Shown here one piece after another: positions 59,645 to 64,000 of a stretch of DNA of 64,000 bases (its first letter is position 1; each line of letters opens with the position of its first letter). The DNA comes from Providencia hangzhouensis (GTDB lineage Bacteria > Pseudomonadota > Gammaproteobacteria > Enterobacterales > Enterobacteriaceae): assembly GCF_029193595.2 (NCBI RefSeq), contig NZ_CP135052.1:248001-312000 (forward strand). The letters run 5' to 3'. The notes beneath the pieces were generated by a model, which was not told the DNA's origin, did not search any database, and worked only from the letters and a program-made list of their open reading frames with translations. The translations under genes were made by a program, and so were the position numbers.

Positions 59645-60643
59645 TTATTGGCTTAATAGCGATTCAATAACGCGAATTAGAGTCTCTCGCGACTCTCTGT
59701 CATCAACAAATCCTGCCGCACTGATTTTTGCTTCTGGTGCGTAATAGGCTGCAGACCCCCAAAAGCCTAAATGGGAATACAGGGTGATACCATTGACCAC
59801 ATTAACCATAATGCCTAATCGGTAAAGTTCTGCACCTTCGTGAGAGCCCATACTAAGCATCGTCTTTAGCGTGTTCGGTGATGAAAAAATATCCCCCTCA
59901 AACAAGGCTTCTAGGAAGGTAGCCATTTGTTTCGATGACATAACTAAACCCCCACCGCCATAGGTATCCATGGAAGCATGAATATGTGTTCCATCCAATT
60001 TACCTAAATATTGACGAGCCCGTGGTGCTGCGATTTGCGGCGGTTGTTCTAATGACTCCCAATAGGCGCTCTCGAGACCAATAGAATCGAAATGCAAAAG
60101 TTCCCTAACAGCTAGGCCAAGAGATTGCCCCGTAATCCGTTCAATAATATCACCGAGCAAAATATAACCCGTATCTGAATAGATAAAGGATTTTGCAGGC
60201 GAAAACGTTGGAAATTGTTTACGCATGTACATTTCGATTTGTTCTGTTCGGCTCCAAACATAGTTAGGTTGTTTGAGAACGGCTTTTAGATAGTCTCCAT
60301 CTGCATGGTCTAGCAGGCCACTACTGTGCTCCAGTAAATGGCGGATAGTGATAGCGTGAGTATTATATTGGGTACTGAGTAGCGTATTATATTGAGGGTC
60401 AATATATTCAGATATTGCATCATCAATACTGAGTTTTTCCATTTCAGCAAGACGTAAAATTGCAGCTGCGGTAAATGTCTTTGTATTACTGGCAATTCGT
60501 AGTGGTGTATCAACAGTAAGAGGCCTACCTTCAATATCCATTCCTCTAGCACAGAAGGCACCCACGCTATTTTTGCTTTGATTATGATAGTAAAGGACGA
60601 CGCCACAAGTTAAATTTTCGAGTTGTTGAATAGAGGTGGTCAT
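59645..60643 (-). CDS. Beta-lactamase-fold serine hydrolase (class C/DD-peptidase related)
   Basis: A 332-residue protein of the beta-lactamase superfamily. The catalytic SxxK is SNTK (about 52-55), the second motif is YSD (YSDTGYILLGD) instead of the usual YxN, and a possible third motif is HLGFWG. No signal peptide is visible, so a cytoplasmic esterase or peptidase role is more likely than antibiotic resistance. GAGA precedes the ATG. It stands alone, converging with yhjJ and divergent from the next gene. The substrate is unknown. Confidence 0.82.
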   Translation of the reverse strand: MTTSIQQLENLTCGVVLYYHNQSKNSVGAFCARGMDIEGRPLTVDTPLRIASNTKTFTAAAILRLAEMEKLSIDDAISEYIDPQYNTLLSTQYNTHAITIRHLLEHSSGLLDHADGDYLKAVLKQPNYVWSRTEQIEMYMRKQFPTFSPAKSFIYSDTGYILLGDIIERITGQSLGLAVRELLHFDSIGLESAYWESLEQPPQIAAPRARQYLGKLDGTHIHASMDTYGGGGLVMSSKQMATFLEALFEGDIFSSPNTLKTMLSMGSHEGAELYRLGIMVNVVNGITLYSHLGFWGSAAYYAPEAKISAAGFVDDRESRETLIRVIESLLSQ

Positions 60644-60852
60644 AATAATCTCATTATTGAATGATTAAGATGAGGATATATGGCATCTTAATCATATCTA
60701 TACGATCCCTGTACGCTTTAAATGCGCTTAAAGTGACAATATGGCGATGACACAATGGCCAGTGTTTTTTCTTTTTATATAAATTTGGTGCTATGTTTAT
60801 CCTCAATATAAGAACATAAAATGTACCCAGACATTGAAGTAAAGGAAATAAC

Positions 60853-61914
60853 ATGAATAGCTCGAATATATTTCTACAACGGTTAGGTTTGCGTTATCCC
60901 ATCACACAAGCCCCAATGGCGGGAGTTTCCACTCCGGCGCTAGCCGCTGCGGTTTCAGAAGCTGGAGGGCTTGGCTCACTAGGCCTAGGCGCAAATTCAG
61001 TAGAACAAGCTCGCCAATTGATTACTCAAACACAAGCACTGACAAGTAAAGCATTCAATGTCAATTTATTCTGCCATTTACCTGCGAAACGTCATCCTGA
61101 TAATGAACTGGCATGGAGCCAGTATTTAGCGCCTTATTTCGCTCAATTTAATGAGACTCCTCCTGCTTATCTTAATGAAATTTATCACACTTTTTTAGAT
61201 AACTCAGAAATGTTATCTATGTTACTTGAAACAAAACCTGCGGTAGTGAGTTTTCATTTTAATATTCCATCCATCGAGGTGGTACAGCAATTGAAACAAC
61301 ATGGTATTTATACCATGGCGACAGCAACGAATTTACAAGAAGCACAACAAATTGAATTGGCTGGAATTGATGCTGTTGTTGCACAAGGTATTGAAGCGGG
61401 AGGGCATCGAGGCATGTTTGATTTGCAGGCTTTAGATGAAGAACTCACTACTTATGAATTAGTGACATTAATCTCCCAGTATATTGATTTACCTGTGATT
61501 GCAGCGGGTGGCATAATGGATGGGCAAGATATCAATAGGGCTTTAGAGTGCGGTGCTGCTGCCGCTCAATTAGGCACTGCATTTTTGCTTTGCCCTGAAT
61601 CTGCCGCGAACGCAGGCTATCGGGCTAAGATCAAATCGCAAACAGCGGATCACACTCAACTAACTTCTGCTATTTCAGGGCGCCCAGCGAGAGGGATTAT
61701 TAATCAATTTATTCGAGCAGGTAACGGCTATGAGACAAGTCAATTACCTGATTATCCATTGGTTTATGATATTGGTAAGCAGCTCAATGCAGCAGCAATG
61801 AAGTTAGGTAGTGATGAGTTTGCGGCATATTGGGCGGGGCAGAATGTGGCGAAAGCTCGTGAGATGTCTGCGTCTTTATTGGTTAGAACGTTGGCAGAAG
61901 AAATGAAACGCTAG
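60853..61914 (+). CDS. Nitronate monooxygenase-like flavoprotein
   Basis: A 353-residue TIM-barrel FMN enzyme of the nitronate monooxygenase / 2-nitropropane dioxygenase family. Seen are QAPMAGVSTPALAAAVSEAGG (in part; substrate and FMN entry), the catalytic His in EAGGHRGMF, the phosphate-binding AAGGIMDGQDI and GAAAAQLGTAFLLCPES. Family members oxidise toxic nitronates; the natural substrate here is not shown. AAGGAAATAAC precedes the ATG. No linked pathway genes. Confidence 0.88.
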   Translation: MNSSNIFLQRLGLRYPITQAPMAGVSTPALAAAVSEAGGLGSLGLGANSVEQARQLITQTQALTSKAFNVNLFCHLPAKRHPDNELAWSQYLAPYFAQFNETPPAYLNEIYHTFLDNSEMLSMLLETKPAVVSFHFNIPSIEVVQQLKQHGIYTMATATNLQEAQQIELAGIDAVVAQGIEAGGHRGMFDLQALDEELTTYELVTLISQYIDLPVIAAGGIMDGQDINRALECGAAAAQLGTAFLLCPESAANAGYRAKIKSQTADHTQLTSAISGRPARGIINQFIRAGNGYETSQLPDYPLVYDIGKQLNAAAMKLGSDEFAAYWAGQNVAKAREMSASLLVRTLAEEMKR

Positions 61915-61929
61915 TTTTAAACAGTGGTA

Positions 61930-61950
61930 GGGCGGTTTGTCTTACCGCCC
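61930..61950. terminator. Hairpin between converging genes
   Basis: GGGCGGT and ACCGCCC with a 7-base loop, between the stops of the nitronate monooxygenase-like gene and yihY. No strong T-run on either side; a bidirectional terminator is likely from position. Confidence 0.6.
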
Positions 61951-61960
61951 CAGTAAGTTG

Positions 61961-62953
61961 TTATTTAATTATTTCGTTATCCAATGAACCTTTTGGCTCA
62001 TCAGTCGCTATCCAAGCTGCACAAAATAAGGTTAAACGCGCAAAGAAGTAAAAGAATGCCATTAGGCCAAGCACTGAACCAAACGCGGCTCCAGAAGGTG
62101 ACGAGGCAAGGTTAGGTAAAATCCATGTCATGATGGATTTAATGATTTCAAATCCAATAGCTGCAAGCAATGTTCCTTTAAATAGTGACCTGCGGCGATG
62201 CTGCATACGCGGTAGGATCCAAAAAATCCATAAAAATAGTAGGAAATTAGCTGTAATTGATATTGTTAAACCAATCAGTGTCCAAGCAGGTTTAAGCCAT
62301 TCTATACCATCTAACCCAAGCGTACTGACAATCGTTGCTTGTGCAGAGCCAGCAACAGAGGTAAGTGTAATTGTCACAATTAAGGCAATAAGTAGGCCAA
62401 TTAAGGCAAAGAAGTCGCGAATGTAGCGGAAAATAATATTTTCATGTTCATCTTCATTACGTTCCCATACAGAACGTGATTGTGCCAAAATAGCTAAACG
62501 TAAGTTATTAACCCAATTAACCCCTGAGTACACGGCTAAAGCCAACCCTGTCAGCCCAACTGTCGTACGTTGGCGGATTGCGGTGTCTATTGTTCTTTCT
62601 AATGTATTTGCGAGCGTAGGGTCAGTAATATTTGCAGAAATTCCACGAACTAATTTTTCAAGCAATTCAGGATTACTGGCTAATACAAAACCGGCAGCGG
62701 CGAATGAAAACATTAAAACGGGAATTAAAGAGAGAAAGGAGAAATAGGTAATTGCAGCCCCAAACTGGTTCCCCATTCGGTCATTAAAACGTTGCACGGT
62801 ACGAATGATGTGAGCAATAAAAGGAATTGCACAAATAAAGTTCACAACTCGCATTGAGAAGGTCACTGCTTTTTTACTGCCATCAATACTTTTATTCAGT
62901 GTCGCTTTCAGTTTATTAGTATCTTTCTGTTCTTCTTCCTGCGTATTCGACAT
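61961..62953 (-). CDS. yihY: Inner membrane protein YihY (UPF0761/BrkB family)
   Basis: A 330-residue membrane protein with six helices, the conserved AAITYFSFLSLIPVLM segment, WKNxxxR-like WVNNLRLAILAQSRSVW and GxxxGSVLGLMAFFYFFARL at the end. It has been called ribonuclease BN or virulence factor BrkB in databases, but nuclease activity belongs to another gene; the true role is unknown. The N-terminal 30 residues are charged and extra compared with E. coli (290 residues). In E. coli it lies between yihX and dtd; here it is relocated. Confidence 0.9.
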   Translation of the reverse strand: MSNTQEEEQKDTNKLKATLNKSIDGSKKAVTFSMRVVNFICAIPFIAHIIRTVQRFNDRMGNQFGAAITYFSFLSLIPVLMFSFAAAGFVLASNPELLEKLVRGISANITDPTLANTLERTIDTAIRQRTTVGLTGLALAVYSGVNWVNNLRLAILAQSRSVWERNEDEHENIIFRYIRDFFALIGLLIALIVTITLTSVAGSAQATIVSTLGLDGIEWLKPAWTLIGLTISITANFLLFLWIFWILPRMQHRRRSLFKGTLLAAIGFEIIKSIMTWILPNLASSPSGAAFGSVLGLMAFFYFFARLTLFCAAWIATDEPKGSLDNEIIK

Positions 62954-63157
62954 TTAATCCCCTTTTCCCGCAACTAAAAGTTGTCTGACTTTTCGACCTA
63001 TTTAATGCCTATAAATGAATGATATGCATAATACTATAGCTTAAATTGGACAGTAACTTCATCCCAATGACTGTTTTAAGAGACAAATAGTCATTGGAAC
63101 GTTTGTTTAAAGTCAAAGCAACTGGTTAATTAATCAGAGGAAAAGGGGCGTTAGAAA

Positions 63158-63565
63158 TTAAAGCGCATCTTTATAAACTTGCAGTTCAGCTTGGGCTTCT
63201 TTTAATTCTGCTTGAGCTTCTGCGAGTTTTCTTTCACGTTTTTTAATTTTACTACTGTCATCGCCTTTTAATTTTTCTTCCTGCAGCTCAGCTTCGCGTT
63301 CCTGCACTTTTTCTGTTTTCTCAGCTACATCTTTTTGACTATCACGATATAAAGATTCTGGAGTGCAATAACGATTCACATTATCTAATGCTTCTTCTAA
63401 GCCTTTAACTCGATGCTGATTACCATGTTGTTTTGCGTAATCAATTTGTTCTTGAATGCGTTGTTTCTTTATTTCGCAGCCATTTTGTGTTTTTGCCGCC
63501 ATTACTGATGCGCTAGCAAAAAAGGAAATACAAATACTAGTTGTAAGGAGTAGTTTATTCATCAT
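63158..63565 (-). CDS. DUF1090 periplasmic coiled-coil protein (YqjC-like)
   Basis: A 135-residue protein with signal peptide ending VMA-AKTQNG and a helical body. An N-terminal part with two Cys (GCEIKKQRIQEQIDYAKQHG; NRYCTP) is followed by a long Glu/Lys/Ala coiled coil (about 80-130). E. coli YqjC belongs to the same family; the function is unknown, with a link to envelope or acid stress suspected. Starts at 63565 and 63562 are both possible; the latter is better spaced from AGAGG. Confidence 0.85.
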   Translation of the reverse strand: MMNKLLLTTSICISFFASASVMAAKTQNGCEIKKQRIQEQIDYAKQHGNQHRVKGLEEALDNVNRYCTPESLYRDSQKDVAEKTEKVQEREAELQEEKLKGDDSSKIKKRERKLAEAQAELKEAQAELQVYKDAL

Positions 63566-63648
63566 TTACCTCTGTTTATTTTAAAATTTGTGTTTAGGAT
63601 AGCGTTTTATTTCTTTTCAGTCATGTGAATTTTAACACAGCTATGGTT

Positions 63649-63678
63649 ATGACATTTGTAGTCAATTTTAGCTATAAT
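63649..63678 (+). promoter_or_regulatory. Predicted sigma-70 promoter of rlmJ
   Basis: ATGACA (63649-63654), an 18-base spacer and a perfect TATAAT (63673-63678), giving a leader of roughly 110 bases before the rlmJ ATG at 63796. Confidence 0.6.
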
Positions 63679-63795
63679 GACGCGGATGAATAAATCCGGT
63701 CTATTTTTTGTTCAAAAGGGCTATCTTTAAAGAACCTATTTAATAATAGTCATCTTAGTGGCTAGTATTGAATTTCCTCAGGAAACAAACGTTAC

Positions 63796-64000
63796 ATGTT
63801 AAGTTATCGTCACAGCTTTCACGCAGGCAACCATGCTGATGTGTTAAAACACACAGTACAGAGCTTGATCATTGAATCTCTGAAAGAGAAAGAAAAACCG
63901 TTTCTGTATTTAGATACACATTCAGGTGCTGGCCGTTATCAATTAACGGGGGAACATGCAGAAAAAACAGGTGAATATCTTGAAGGGATTGCGCGTATTT
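63796..64000 (+). CDS. rlmJ: 23S rRNA (adenine-2030-N6)-methyltransferase, 5' part
   Basis: The first 68 codons, running off the window. The start MLSYRHSFHAGNHADVLKH and the segment FLYLDTHSGAGRYQL (S-adenosylmethionine-binding loop) are those of RlmJ (YhiR), which methylates A2030 of 23S rRNA before subunit assembly. A ribosome site TCAGGAAA lies about 12 bases before the ATG, slightly far. Frame open to 64000. Confidence 0.95.
   Translation, partial: MLSYRHSFHAGNHADVLKHTVQSLIIESLKEKEKPFLYLDTHSGAGRYQLTGEHAEKTGEYLEGIARI

Overview
The window reads as chromosome of an AT-rich enterobacterium of the Morganellaceae, most likely Providencia. This is inferred from E. coli-like housekeeping proteins in E. 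coli-like gene blocks, an AT-rich base composition, and several MrpJ-type small regulators of the kind known from Proteus and Providencia fimbrial operons. Species cannot be fixed from the sequence alone. No phage, insertion sequence, integrase or CRISPR array was seen.

Positions 1-14,211 (all minus strand) hold two tandem, paralogous chaperone-usher fimbrial operons. Each runs major pilin, chaperone, usher, two-domain tip adhesin, two minor pilins, then MrpJ-like helix-turn-helix regulator(s). The right-hand operon (14,211 to 7,516) looks intact and ends in two regulators. The left-hand operon (6,842 to 693) has a one-base frameshift in its adhesin and ends in one regulator, followed directly by a third adhesin gene that leaves the window at position 1. 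Both operons carry the same promoter-like sequence and palindrome in front of the major pilin. The assembly parts are well conserved between copies while the adhesin N-terminal domains differ.

Positions 14,764-20,203 hold glnA-glnL-glnG with a readable nitrogen control region (two NtrC boxes, a sigma-54 promoter, an NtrC box at glnL). Next comes a PadR-family regulator related to YqjI, whose N-terminus carries six 14-residue His/Cys/Gly repeats, preceded by an array of TTTAGATATATCTAA palindromes that is probably its own operator. Positions 20,538-30,247 hold typA, an unrecognised membrane protein, yihX, dtd, fabY, yicH, xanP and gltS. Positions 30,345-38,969 hold gmk-rpoZ-spoT-trmH-recG (minus strand) with ligB and yicG. 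Positions 39,092-48,934 hold yidR, yidQ, yidE, avtA, tag, glyQS and a proline tRNA.

Positions 49,112-64,000 hold an orphan two-partner-secretion transporter, the dipeptide permease operon dppABCDF, a HAMP protein with no output domain, the inactive M16 peptidase homologue yhjJ, a beta-lactamase-fold serine hydrolase, a nitronate monooxygenase-like protein, yihY, a DUF1090 protein, and the start of rlmJ. Most of the right-hand 50 kb is conserved core genome. The more unusual material is the duplicated fimbrial locus, the repeat-bearing PadR regulator with its operator array, the orphan secretion pore and the truncated HAMP sensor.
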